Below, piece after piece: positions 12,815 through 24,237 of a stretch of DNA of 64,000 nucleotides (positions are counted from its first letter, which is position 1; each line of letters starts with the position of its first letter). Source of the stretch: Carnegiea gigantea. Its lineage: Eukaryota; Streptophyta; Magnoliopsida; Caryophyllales; Cactaceae. Both the position numbers and the translations under genes were made by a program. The notes beneath the pieces are model-generated. The model had not been told where the DNA came from. It saw only the letters and a program-made list of their open reading frames with translations, and searched no databases. The stretch lies in the NCBI GenBank assembly GCA_029747015.1, contig JAKOGI010001198.1, positions 197,501-261,500 on the forward strand, given 5' to 3'.

Positions 12815-13650
12815 TGACCTCCAATTTTGCTAACATCTCCCACTATTTCTCTATCATTAGAGCTTCAAAGGGTGGCTGTCAAATGTTAATTTTATCAATT
12901 TTTCCTGAAAAAATCAACCTATCAACAGGTTTCGCTCTTCTGTCTTGTGTTGCCCTTTTTTCCTTGACGCTTATTGCAGTATTCAACCTCCAGTTTTTGC
13001 ACCATCTCTTGCATTTTTTCTATTGTAGTTTCCAACGCTGGTTGTGAAATATTAATTACTTCATGTTTGCCAGAAAAAATCGACCCATCAATCGGTTTCG
13101 CTCCTTTGTTTAACTGCTGCCAATTTTTTGTTTTCCTTGCAGCTTATTGCATTTGTAAACCACCAATTTTTGTAGCATTCCCTACTCTTTCTCTAGTGGA
13201 GCTTCAAAAGATGGTTGTGAAACGATACATTAATTATTTTAGGTAGAAAAAATCGTCCTGTTAACAGGTTTCACTTATTTGTCGTCTACTTGCTGCCATA
13301 TGTTCCTTGCCACTTATTGAACCTCCTAACCTCCAAATTTTTTGGCATCTTCTGCTATTTCTCTATTGAAGCTTGAAAAGATGGTTGTGAAATGGTAATT
13401 TCATTATTTTTCCAGAAAAAATGGACGTGCAAACATGTTTTACTGCTTTGTTTAGTTGCCTTTTTTTCCTAGCTGTTTATTGTACTTGTCAATCTCTAAT
13501 TTTCGTAACATCCCCTCGTCTTTCTCCAGCGGAGCTTAAAAAGGTGGTTGTGAAATGATAATCTCATCATTTTCCCTAGAAAAAAATTCAACTCATCAAC
13601 AAGTTTCTGTTCTTTGTTTATATGTTGCAAATGACCATCAATACGCGCTC
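12815..13650 (-). repeat. Tandem array, 5 x ~168 bp, coding-derived
   Basis: An anchor resembling CAACAGGTTT recurs at about 12923, 13089, 13262, 13431 and 13597, giving spacings of 166, 173, 169 and 166 bp. A second anchor (CTCCAATTTT-like, followed by GCATCTTC/ACATCTCCC) recurs in step. Copies are diverged, so the array is old. The period corresponds to about 56 codons of the minus-strand pseudogene. Confidence 0.85.
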
Positions 13651-13869
13651 CTTAGATGCTTCTCATGGATATCTACAGTGACAATCCTACTAGAGCATTA
13701 TTGCTCTTCTCCGTGAGCCAAATCATTCATGTTATTCTCACAAAGTGTTTGCTATGACTTAGCGTTACCTTCTTGTCTCTCTTTAGATATATTTTTTTGA
13801 GGGTTTTTTTTTTTTAATATTTCTATGCCGTTGAAGTCAAGCTACTCTCGACACATAAAGGAATCAAAT

Positions 13870-14470
13870 TTTTCCATCAAAAAATTTTCTCCATCTGTAA
13901 GACTCAAATTTGAAATTCTGCAGAAAGGAAACAAGTGACAACATACTTTAAATTAACCTGTATTTGTACGTATAGATAGATATACATGCAAAAACGTTAC
14001 TGCCTAACATACATTGGTTTCATATAAAAACAAATTTGTACAAATTTGCCTTAAGAAAACATAGAGACTAAGAACATCTACAAGAATGTATAAAATAACT
14101 ACAATTTGTAGAAAATAAAATAAAAATAAAAATATATAAAAAATTTTATATATCCAAAAAACAGCTGCAAAAATATAATCTATAAGATTGTATAAAGTTA
14201 ATGATATGTTACAAATATTAAGCACTAAAAAAACTTGCATAGAAAAACAAAATCCTACTTGCGGAATGCATGATACAGTGGACTCTTTTCAAGTTTGTCA
14301 GGACGGACAAAAATTAAATTTTTTTAATAAAATTTTTAATTTGCCAACTATATTCTTGAAACTACATCCCAGGCAAGTACATCAATGCATCATGGATTCT
14401 TAGCAGAGCGCGCGTATCACACACGACCAAGACACCAGCGAGTGGGGGGAAAGGCCCACGTTTTTTCCCT
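13870..14470. other. Upstream region of the CCCH gene, no gene recognised
   Basis: AT-rich sequence becoming GC-richer near 14400-14460 (CGCGCG and GGCCCACG patches) just ahead of the TATA box. No exon recognised. Confidence 0.5.
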
Positions 14471-14477
14471 CGCTCTT

Positions 14478-14483
14478 TATAAA
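14478..14483 (+). promoter_or_regulatory. Probable TATA box of the CCCH gene
   Basis: TATAAA in the context CTCTTTATAAAGGCG, about 460 bp upstream of the proposed start codon and followed by a CT-rich leader typical of plant 5' UTRs. The transcript start would be near 14510. Position and context only. Confidence 0.5.
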
Positions 14484-14588
14484 GGCGGGTAAAAACTAAA
14501 CTAAAATAAAATAAAATACCGACAAATTAAAAATAATAAATAAGAAGAACAAATAATTGAATAAATAAATATTAAAAAAAGAAGAAAA

Positions 14589-14885
14589 ATGGTTTTGTCC
14601 GGTGGATGGTTGGTTTTGATTCTCTCCTCTTCTTCCCTTCCCACTCGAGTTTTGTGGAGGAGAGAGAACGAACCCATCATATTGATTTTGCTCCCCTTTC
14701 CCTTTTCGTCTGTCTCTGATCTCCAACCCCAAACCAACTTTCTCTGTCCTCCTCTTCCTCTTTTTTCTTCTTTGTTTACCCCCTTTTCCGCCGAGGGCTT
14801 TCTGGGTTGGGAAAGATCTTCCATTTTCATCTGGGTAACCCCAATTCTTGCTAGAATGGGAGATGGGGTGGGATGGGATGGGTAG
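14589..14885 (+). other. Possible upstream ORF (98 codons) in the CCCH gene leader
   Basis: If transcription starts near the TATA box at 14478, the leader contains an ATG-initiated frame of 98 codons ending 56 bp before the main start. It is rich in Leu, Ser and Pro and shows no known domain. It could repress translation, be removed by a 5' UTR intron, or be a chance product of the CT-rich leader. Confidence 0.35.
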
Positions 14886-14941
14886 GAGGATGAGGACATA
14901 CAAAATTCTGGGTTTTGAAATGGAGTTTCTGATGACTCGAT

Positions 14942-17900
14942 ATGACTTTTCGTGGTGATGTTGTTGTTGATGATGTTGATGTTGATGTTAATGTTGGTGG
15001 AAATATTGCCATGTCTAGAGCAGCAGTTACTTCTGGATCATCCTCTCTCTTAGATGAAGGTTCGTAATTCTGGGGTTTGATCATTTTCCCCCAATTTTTG
15101 TTTTCATTTTAATTTAATTTTATTCCCTCTCTGTTTAATTGTGTTAATTGCTATATGCATATGGTAAGATTGTGATGGTATTAATTCCATTATGAATCAA
15201 ATTTGTGATATGCTTGAAACCCACCCTGTTGGGTATTTTTTGAACTTTTAATTAATATTGTTTGTGTAGTGGGTTTGATCGGTTCAGAAATTGGGCTAGT
15301 TGGGTAGTGTGTAATTTCACAGTATTATCATGACAAGAAAACGGCTTCCCTTCTTACTCCCCTTTTTCTTTTTCCCCCCATTGGCGAAAGTGGAGCGTAG
15401 AATTGATGCTACTTAGTAAAATTTATGAATGTGGATCACCTGAATTTAATTGTTGATCATTTGCAAATGTGGGTGACTATTACTTTCATTTTTGCCCCCT
15501 GGCTAGAAATTATGGTTGTGGGTTTTTAAGGCAATGCATGCCCTAACATCTACCAAAAATAAAATTGTTCAGGGAGAGGGGGGAAAACAACGGAAGGTTT
15601 AACTTTGTTGCGAGATTGTAGTCTGTACATGGTAAAGATTGTGTATTTGTATGTGTTGGATTCCCTGTGACCGGTGAGGTAGGACATTTTTGAGGTCTAT
15701 GATGACTTGTTTGGGTGAGATGTTTCTAGGGGTGTGCATGTCTGTACCTAGAGGAACACACTTGAAGTTTTGTGGCTTTTTGTCTGTCCAAGAACGCAGA
15801 TGACTGAGCATGGTGAGGGTACACATAGAATTCTAGTTAGAGGAGATTGAGATTGTTACCCGTTTGTCTGCGTGCAGTTGGTGTTATGGTCTCTAATGTT
15901 TCTATCCTAACATAGTTTAGTTGCTTGTGAATTTAACCAATCATTTATCCTCTCATGTGCTTGATGGATCGATAGTCTCTTTGAGATTGTAATCCACTAG
16001 ATATGAGAGGTTTTGATGACAGGACGTTTCTACTTTGATTGAATGCTGTCGAGGTTATGTTGAAACCCAAGTCATTTAACCTATGACTGTTCAATTTGTT
16101 ATGGCGTACTTCTTGTTTGAAATGTATCCAGTACATTTAGATGAATGTCAGTACTTGGATATGATTCTTCACATATATTGTACTTGGATATGATTCTTCA
16201 CATATAGTATAAAGAACCTGAAGAAGAACTTGATGCATTCTTGCTGGGTGCCTCGCAAAAAGAATGCTGCTTTTGGAATGTCCAAGTAACTTAGCTTCGA
16301 ACTATGCTTCCTGCCGAGAACAGCTCCAAATGTACCTTCAGTTCTACACAGTGACAATGAGGATGCTTCAGTTCCTTCCCTAGATGTCTAAGTGAGCTAT
16401 GTAACTTGGTTCAGTTTTCTTTTGTCAGATTTAATGTGGCCGGTAAATCTGAGATCTACGGATGCAATGGATGCGGGACTTTACCCATCTGGCCCCTATC
16501 CTGAGCGTGAAGGAGAACCAGATTGTTCTTTTTACCTCAGAACAGGGCTTTGTAGATTTGGCTCAACATGCCGCTTCAATCATCCTCCTAACAGAAATCT
16601 AGTAAGTAACATCCAGTGACTAAAAACCTTAGATATAACCGGCAAAGCTTTAAAGTGTTTGTTTCTCACCTTTTTTTCTAACTAGATCTTGTTATTCTTT
16701 TTATAGTTGCACCAATGCATTGGTGCAACTATTTTTTTTTTTCCCTATCAAAAAAATAGTTGCACCAATGCATTCTTGCATGTTGACTTATGAAGATCTT
16801 GTAGAGAGAAGAAATCTGTATGAAGATTTGTGTGTTATGTTGTATAAACATTGATTAGACAAAAGCATGACTAGTGACTACTACGTACTAGGTTCATTTT
16901 CATCATTCGCATGCATAATTTTTGCTTCACGCCATGTCCACGTTAAATTCTTTGGATTTCGAATGCAGAAAAATGAATAAGAAGTTGTATTTTGGAAGGG
17001 AATGATAGGTGTGAATATTATTTGACAGTTCAGAGAAGCCTTTATCTTTTCTCTTCTCCTAGTGTTCTTCAGGCTAAAGTCTATCTTAGATTCTGTTCCA
17101 AAAGTACGTTTTTTTCCTTTTTCTTTCCATTCCAAATGCCATAAACTTTGAAGGAAATTTCCAGAAGAGAGTGTATGTAGAAATTTCCGGAAGAGAGTGT
17201 ATGTAAAGCTTCAATTAAGATTCGGCTATAATAGGTAGTGGTTACTTTTATGTGCATCCCAAGATGGAAGTACAGAAACTGCCTTAGTTTAAAGTATCTA
17301 ATACAATTGTTTCAAGAATTTTCCCTTTTTCATTAATCTTTTCCTTGTAAGGATGTCTATTTGATGGATTTGATAGATGCTTCTCCATGACAGGCTCTGG
17401 CTGCGGCAAGAATGAAAGGGGAGTTTCCAGAAAGGATGGGTCAACCTGAATGCCAGGTATGATACTCTGTTTTTTGTTTACTTATATTTTATGAAATGGC
17501 CACTGAATATCAGTGAAGGGAGACCCATAGGGATGGTGTTTCATAGAGTATTCTCCACAAGTGGTGATGTTTCTTCTGTTGCACGTGCATATGTTCAAAA
17601 CAACTTATGCAGTCTCATCATTTGGGTTTCAGAGTTCTGTTCAATATCTTGCTATCCGTTCATGTAAATCTGACATGAAATAGTTCCAAACAGAATGGAC
17701 ACTTTTTAGACTTGCTGTTTAATGTATACTATGTGGGGGAGATTCATATTGCAGCAGCCAATATCTGATGGTGCATTTTGATGGTTTCACAATTTTCTTT
17801 GTTTGTTCAAAACATTAGACTACCAATGCATATGCAGGTCTTCGTTGGATAATAGTATGTTTGGGTGGTATAAAGACTTACAGATAAGCCTAGGAACTTT

Positions 17901-20204
17901 TAGGAATGTCATTTCTATTCCACTGTGTGGCTAACATGGCTTTGCTTCGACTTCTTCCTCAGTATTACCTGAAGACAGGAACCTGCAAATTTGGAGCAAC
18001 ATGCAAGTTTCATCATCCTAAAGACAAGGCTGGAATTGCTGGAAGAGCTCCGTTGAATATTTTAGGCTACCCACTTCGCCCGGTAGAATCTCTTTATGGG
18101 ATTCATGTTTTGATCAACTTTTGACTTATAATAACTTGCATCAGTTCTCCCCCCCCCCCAAAAAAAAAACTTGCATCAGAAAAGTGGGTTTTTTTTTTCA
18201 TTTAATCTATTTCTCTCTTCTTTTTTTTTTGGGGACAGACTGAACCGGAGTGTGCATATTATTTAAGAACCGGACAATGTAAATTCGGGAGCACCTGTAA
18301 GTTCCACCACCCTCAACCATCCACTTCTTTGCGCGGTTCTTCTGTGTATCCTTCTGTCCAATCTCCGACAACTCCTGGGCAGCAGTCATATCCAGGTGGA
18401 TTAGCAAGTTGGCCTTTGTCAAGAGCTTCACTTATTCCTAGTCCTCGTTGGCAAGGGCCCTCCAGTTACACACCATTGATTCTCCCTCAAGGAATGGTAT
18501 CAGTTCCCGGCTGGAATGCTTACATGGTATGCTTTGATATTGCAGGACCTTGTTCTGGTCAGTTGGTTTTTATTTATTTATAGGTTTTTTGAAGGGTAAG
18601 TGATACCCCCTACCTGTACTGTAATGCGCTATCCACCCCTTGGGGATGAAACCTAATGCTCATACCAATTGTGCTAGCTGTTCTTTAGGGTGATTCATGT
18701 TCTGGAGCCTTTTAATCATGGTCAAACTGTCTTAAAGTTTTGATCGATAGCGTCTGGATTGAATGTTTGAATGATTAGGATGTAGTTACCCTTGCCACCG
18801 GGCCCACCGCCCAATCTGAATTTTGTGACAGCAATTCAGAGGAGGTTAAGATTTATGCAACCTTCCCCTTGAACCTGGAAATGAGTACATGACTCATGGT
18901 TTTCACTGGCAGTTTAAGAAGCTATTAGAGAAAAAGAAAAGTAAAATGGAAAAACCCATGAGTTGATCCTATTATGATGGTCACAAAAACATTCTTCATG
19001 CATTCTAAATCGGCTAATAAGATGTTTATGTTTTGGTTAGGGCCAAGTAGGGTCCGTTTCGTCCTCTGAGGGGCAGCATACCTCAGGAAACAGTCCAGTA
19101 TATGGAACTGCACGCCAGAGTGAATCAGCAATGTCCGCAACCCAAGGAACATACTCTTCATACCGCTCTGGCTCCATTCCTATGGGATTCTATGCACTGC
19201 AAGGGGACAATGTTTTCCCCGAAAGACCTGGGCAGCCTGAATGCCAATATTATATGAAGACCGGTGATTGTAAGTTTGGTGCAGTTTGTCGGTTCCATCA
19301 TCCCAGGGAAAGACTGATTCCTGCCCCAGACTGCCTCTTAAGTCCTTTGGGCTTGCCATTACGTCCAGTAAGTCAGCTGTCTCATGTTGCGTTCAATGCT
19401 GCATTTGGTTGATACAGTGCAGAGTTTATTTCTCTCATTTGATGTGTTTATTTCTTGTAGTGTAGAGTCTGAGCAGTTTCATAGACAATGTGACAACCAA
19501 GTGCAGACTTTCTAGAGCTAGCACAACTGACCAAATCTGTTTACCTTAAGCAAATGACCAAAGCTAGACTTGACCCAAACCAAAAAGAGGCAAACCATTC
19601 TGTCTTGAGCCACCCCCTCTCCTCCCCTCCCCCCCCCCCCCCAAAAAAAAAGAAAAAAGAGATTTTCCTGATCAGATATTGATCATAATTGACATACTTG
19701 GACTAACCAAAGCAGGCGCAAAAGTGACCCAACCTTCAAGCAACCCAGCTCTAACCTGATCTGAATAGCCCATTTGGCGGGTCTAATTTGTCCCACCTCT
19801 TTAACACGGCGATCCGATCCTTTTTCTTCGTTGGGTATTTGAACAATTTGTTTTTTTTTTTTAAGTTATTTGCGAGCACTAGTAGTTTGACAGAATTCAC
19901 ATTCCATCTCATCCTTCAACAGGGAGAACCTTTGTGCATATTTTACTCTCGATATGGTATTTGCAAATTTGGTCCAAACTGCAAGTTCGATCACCCAATG
20001 GGGATCTTTGCATATAATGTCTCCCCTACATCTTCTGGTGCCTCTGCTGTCAGACGCTATCTAGGATCGTCATCAGCAGCTGGGGGCTTAGCTTTGACTT
20101 CCGATGGGCTAATCGAATCAGGCTCCGGTAAGAACAGAAGGCTCTCTCTCTCAGAGACGAGAGACATACCTTCTGGCAACAATAATGGGGAGACGGAGGG
20201 CTAA
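14942..20204 (+). CDS. CCCH zinc-finger protein, five fingers (plant ZFN type)
   Basis: Seven exons: 14942-15059, 16429-16601, 17394-17456, 17963-18082, 18239-18526, 19041-19367 and 19923-20204. All join in frame with GT-AG borders (1371 nt, 456 aa). The protein has five C-x8-C-x5-C-x3-H fingers: C72/C81/C87/H91, C117/C126/C132/H136, C163/C172/C178/H182, C322/C331/C337/H341 and C368/C377/C383/H387. Finger pairs are followed by the family's LGYPLRP and LGLPLRP linkers, and a Ser/Pro-rich spacer separates fingers 3 and 4. This five-finger layout, three then two, defines the plant ZFN-like group, known to bind nucleic acid and thought to act in RNA or transcript control in the nucleus. Exon 1 encodes an Asp/Val-rich stretch ([13 protein letters not shown]). 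The start is the first ATG after an in-frame stop. The microexon of 63 nt splits finger 2. Confidence 0.93.
16703..16775 (+). repeat. 30-bp perfect palindrome plus a third half-copy, in intron 2 of the CCCH gene
   Basis: 16703-16732 is a perfect palindrome whose half is ATAGTTGCACCAATG. The same ATAGTTGCACCAATGCATT recurs at 16756-16774, separated by a T run, a short spacer and an A run. The right arm of the palindrome can therefore also pair with the third copy, including the flanking T and A tracts. Confidence 0.9.
18149..18169 (+). repeat. C(n)A(n) homopolymer junction
   Basis: A run of about ten C directly followed by about ten A, in intron 4 of the CCCH gene. One of many similar junctions in the window (see also 19629, 26790, 30911, 33446 and 40838). 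Confidence 0.9.
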
Positions 20205-21841
20205 ATCGGAACTCCCTCCTGCAGTCACCCCTTTTTGCAAGAAATGTTCATGTTTTGCAGGTGCATAAAGAGGAGCTAGCTAATCTGTAAATCCATTTTC
20301 CCAATTGCTGGAGATGTACAGCCCCCTCTTCATGTTTTTTAAGGTTAATGATTATATTTTCTGTTGGGAAAAAAGATGCATTGCAGCCAATTTGTCTTGG
20401 CCCCCTGAATCTTAATTTCACTTCCTCTGTGCTGTATAAATCTTAAATTATTTGTCACATTTGGTGAAACCAATGTGAACAATTCATCATCCCTTCCTAC
20501 ATTGGAATTCTTTTAAACCCTTCTCTGTTGGTTTATTCTTTGCTGGGATGTTAAATGAATGAACATGCAGCCTGTGCGGTTAAGTTTAGATCAGGCATCA
20601 GCTAATGTAATTGATAAAGTTGACTTATCGAAACTATCCAAGAGGGAGAGACAATACCAACTATTAAAAGAAGGGAGGACCTGATTTCCACATTTGGGAG
20701 AGACAACTTATCAAAAGAAGACCTTATTAAATTTTTATAAAAAAATTAAATTTTGAAAAAAGGGAGTTATCATAGTTTCAATCAGAGACATTTACAGAAG
20801 GACAAGGATGTTAATTAGGATCCCTCATAGAGAAAAGGGAAGAAATAAACTGGGAAAAAAAAACAGTATGACTAACACTACAATTGATTGCAAACACAAA
20901 ATAAAAGAGGTTGGTATATGCAAGTGAGAACAAATTAGAGAATGAGACTGAAAATGAAAATCCTCCCTTTTCACTAAATTATTCCCATGGGGAGGTGGTA
21001 TTCGTGAATGAGAATTCACATGTAATTGTTAAATACTAGTATCAGTTCCAATTCCACATACTGGACTTGGGATTAGTGATGTTTTGGGTTATTTTCACTT
21101 CACATATCAAATGAGGTCGTTGAAAATGCATGAACCAATTCCTGTTCTCAAAAATGGATTCCCAATTCCATTGAGAATTTCTATCCCACATACTAAAAGC
21201 CCCCGTAGTTCTATACTTCTAATATTATTGTCACGAGTATGCTCGACGACAATGTTAAGGAGACAAGACTAATTGGAAAGTAAATTTTTGAATGAGATTA
21301 TCTGATAATAAATTGCTGCGATACAAAAGTAAAAGTTAAATCAATTATTATTTGCTAATATATATCGTTGCTATTTGAACTAAGACAAACCCTGCCCCCC
21401 AAAAAAAGTTAAAAAAGAAAAAAGGAGAACAACTTGACACCCAATAAAGAATATAATCCTACATTTGTCTAGTCTCAAGGATTGAAGAATCCTTGTGACT
21501 ATGCCTGGCTTTTGGATTATGTATTTGTCTTCCATTTAGTCCAGCGGCAATCATGGATGTAAAATTTTATTTGTTTATTTTTTATATTAAAAAGTTGATA
21601 CCAGAATTAAGCGTGAGATTTATACAATAGTCCATTGGATTTTGGTATAATAATAGTCCTTCTTGGATACGGTGGTGATTAAACCAACGTGTTTGTTATT
21701 GCTTTAAGAGAAGCGGAGATATAATTTTTTAAAATTCAACATATGGGACAATTGAACTTTTAAGAAGTTGACAAATTGAGAAGAAGGATCTTTCGATCAT
21801 TTCTCCACCGATTTGTTGATCTTTTAAAAGTTGAATGCGGC
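20205..21841. other. CCCH gene 3' UTR and intergenic DNA
   Basis: About the first 300 bp is the likely 3' UTR of the CCCH gene. Beyond roughly 20520 no exon, repeat boundary or RNA gene is recognised. There is weak internal similarity around 21040-21200 (CCAATTCC and CCACATACT repeated), suggesting a worn small element. Confidence 0.5.
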
Positions 21842-22477
21842 TAGGGGTGGCAAATTGGCAATGGAATGGGTACGGGGCGGTTTTAACCATACCCTTATTT
21901 ATACCCATTTTAAAAATTAATACTCATATCCATCAGGTGTTGTAAAACTATACCCATATCTATACACACTGGGTATAACAGGTATGCGGATTTTACTCGG
22001 ATATATATAGATAAAAAAGAATTAAATCCATTTTCTACCTATATTCGATATCAAATAGACAATATGTCATATTAACCCCAAACTTCTAACAACATATCAT
22101 ATCAGATCGAGTACAACTAAAAGTTTGCCAATCAACGTAATAAATTAGCACTTAACAATTACAGTTTCGAACAAAATGTCTCCCCGAAGTCTTGAATAGC
22201 AAACAACTCAAAGTAACTAACAAAATATCCAAGTATAAGCAACAAATTAGAACTTTGAATAAACAAATACATGTTTTATATAAGGTGAATATGGGGCGGG
22301 CACGAGATGGGTATTGATCAAACGGGTATGTGACGGGTAGGACCTATACCCATACCCATACCCATTTTAGCAATACTCATCCCATACCCATTTTTTTAAT
22401 TTTCACCACCTATACCTATATCCATTGGAGTGAATTTTGTGGGTTTTAAGTAGATACAGATTTTTTTGCTGGCCCTA
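21842..22477. mobile_element. hAT-like non-autonomous element, 636 bp
   Basis: The 5' end is TAGGGGTGGCAAA and the 3' end, reversed, is TAGGGCCAGCAAA: a 13-base imperfect inverted repeat (10 matches). The flanks are AATGCGGC (21834-21841) and AATGCAGC (22478-22485), an 8-bp duplication with one change, the length made by hAT transposases. The interior is filled at both ends with drifting TACCCATA units and encodes no transposase. The element is probably mobilised in trans. Confidence 0.75.
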
Positions 22478-23082
22478 AATGCAGCCATATATTAATTTAA
22501 AAAAATTACGATCCAAATATTATAAGGCTAAAGTTCAATGGACTAAAATGAAAAATTTTCGATACATCCATGTAAAAAATTAAATATTTACTTTGTCTTT
22601 TTTGAACCAAAAGAGGGGAAAATCCCCAAAATTTATTAATGAAATAACTTACACATTAATAAAGTTCATGTTCCCAAGTTGAGCACAACTTACACAATCC
22701 TCAAATAAAATTCGATGAAATAAGTTTTTGTGTAAGATAATTGGTTTTAAGTTCCTTCTCATCAAAAAAAAAAAAAAAAAAAGCTTCCAATTTGAAATGA
22801 ACCAATTTCAGACATATACTTAATGTCAATCTCTTTCTCTCTCTCTCCATGATTTGATGACTTAAATGTGGAGTATACGATGCTAACATATTACAAATTT
22901 GCATCTAAATTGACCCATGTTCTTGTGTCCCAATAAATTTTGTTAGTTATATTATTAAGTATCTGTATATGTTTCTTAGGTCGTTCCTTTTATAGTTACG
23001 TCATTCATTTAGTACTTAGAAATTTTAATTAATTTGAAATTATGACTTTTTGTCTGTCGCAAGAAAATATAAATATAGTTGA
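22478..23082. other. Intergenic DNA, no gene recognised
   Basis: AT-rich with an A18 run near 22767-22783 and a (CT)n patch near 22834-22846. Nothing else recognised. Confidence 0.5.
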
Positions 23083-23376
23083 GGGCCTGTTCTTTTCGTT
23101 TGTAAATTGGGATAATGAAATGGCAAAGTTGATTGAGATAGGTGGAAGTGGGTTGAAGTGAGTTGAAATCGGTATCCTTTGTTGAAGTATGTTGAAGTTG
23201 GTATAGTTTTGAAAGTCGGTTAAAATATTGAGAATAAAATTTTGAAGGAGGTGGGCTTAGGTTAGTTGAAGTGGGTTGAAGTCAATTGAAGTGGGTTGAA
23301 GCTGATATTTTTTATTGAAGTGGATTGAAGTGAGTTGAAGTTGGTAAATTAAAAAAACCAACGAAAAGAACAGATC
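23083..23376. mobile_element. PIF/Harbinger-like MITE, copy 1
   Basis: The 5' end is GGGCCTGTTCTTTTCGTTTG and the 3' end, reversed, is GATCTGTTCTTTTCGTTGG. The flanking triplets TGA and TTA are close to the TWA target duplication of PIF/Harbinger. The interior is made of drifting GGTTGAAGT units, with no coding. It shares its ends with the elements at 30537 and 34438. Confidence 0.65.
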
Positions 23377-23788
23377 TTAAATCGAATTATATGGCTCCCT
23401 CGAATAGTCGAACCCCCCAAAAAAATAATTATATAATTTTTAATTTGGTCTTTCATATCCCTTTAATTAGAATATAGCTACCATTGAACTACAAAAATTA
23501 AATTTTTTCATTACAAACTTTCTTCACTTATGACAAACAATACTTCAGAGAACTTTTGCTTTTGACCACCTTAACTCCATGAGGTCTTGCTTTGTTTGTC
23601 TACTTGATATGCAATCTTATTAGATGTGCATGCTCCAATCAAGATTTGATTTGATATGAAGGGGGAAAAAATGGAATCATATTCCCATCAACCCTTATTT
23701 GCCAATAGTACTAAAGTAGTGCCAATATAAATCAAGGGGGCCATAGAAAATAAGAAAAAAACCAGCTCACTATTCCCAAATCCTATCT
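23377..23788. other. Distal upstream region of the cysteine-rich protein gene
   Basis: AT-rich; no exon or element boundary recognised. Confidence 0.45.
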
Positions 23789-23810
23789 CATTTTGCCACG
23801 TGGCAAAATG
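23789..23810. promoter_or_regulatory. 22-bp perfect palindrome centred on a G-box
   Basis: CATTTTGCCACGTGG is followed by its exact mirror arm, so the whole 22 bp reads the same on both strands. The core CCACGTGG is a G-box, known to bind plant bZIP and bHLH (PIF) dimers. It lies about 430 bp upstream of the cysteine-rich protein start, a reasonable promoter position. Binding is inferred, not shown. Confidence 0.6.
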
Positions 23811-24237
23811 GAGAGTATGAAATTGCACGTTAATGGTGCGCCACAAAATGATAATGACATTGATACCAATCCACACAGTTGTATTGTGGGTGTGGGACAG
23901 TATAACCCCACTTAACTTCATTGCAAATTCCACATATATCCCTTTTTATTTCTCTTGCCTTCCCCTATATGGCTGTGCAATTGCAAGTCACTAGCCTCTC
24001 TCTTTTCCCCCTTCCTTTTGGCATCATCACCATTAAAAACCTTCCAACCCACCTCCCAAAGAAAAAACAAAAACCCTAATTTCTCAGCTGGTGAGATTCA
24101 TGTGAATGCTGAAGCCAATACCCCCAATTCAAAAACCCCACTGTTATTTGCTTCCACAAACCCAAATTTTCTCTCTGAAAGTGAAACCCCCTCAAGAACC
24201 TACACCCTAGATCTGCTGTCCCAAATAGGAGATCAAA

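Larger units (their letters stand above)
10205..13800 (-). pseudogene. Decayed gene with repeated 56-codon units, split by a solo LTR
   Basis: On the minus strand, five tandem units of 166-173 bp lie between about 12820 and 13650. The best preserved (about 13125-12950) is open and reads KPIDGSIFSGK, then VINISQPALETTIEKMQEMV, then QKLEVEYCNK and a Lys-rich tail. The other units keep the ISQP-x-(F/L)E and EKM/ML-x-KLEV anchors but carry stops and frameshifts. The unit looks helical and charged. After the last unit the frame runs on through VSLVKLRKLA and, once the LTR at 10339-12687 and one copy of its TGCAA duplication are ignored, continues as AKLEK before a stop. Further Lys-rich stretches lie at 10205-10300. 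I do not recognise the family. It is clearly not functional now, and the limits are approximate. Confidence 0.6.

Noticed and set aside
12814..13246. Plus-strand open frames of 77 and 90 codons (Cys/Phe-rich)
   Set aside because: They are antisense to the minus-strand tandem coding repeat, which gives charged helical protein with repeat-periodic conservation; the plus translations show no such pattern.
14496..14903. Minus-strand open frames of 132-135 codons over the CCCH leader
   Set aside because: They are shadows of the CT-rich 5' leader: Lys/Arg/Gly-rich low-complexity translations with no motif, antisense to a well-supported gene.
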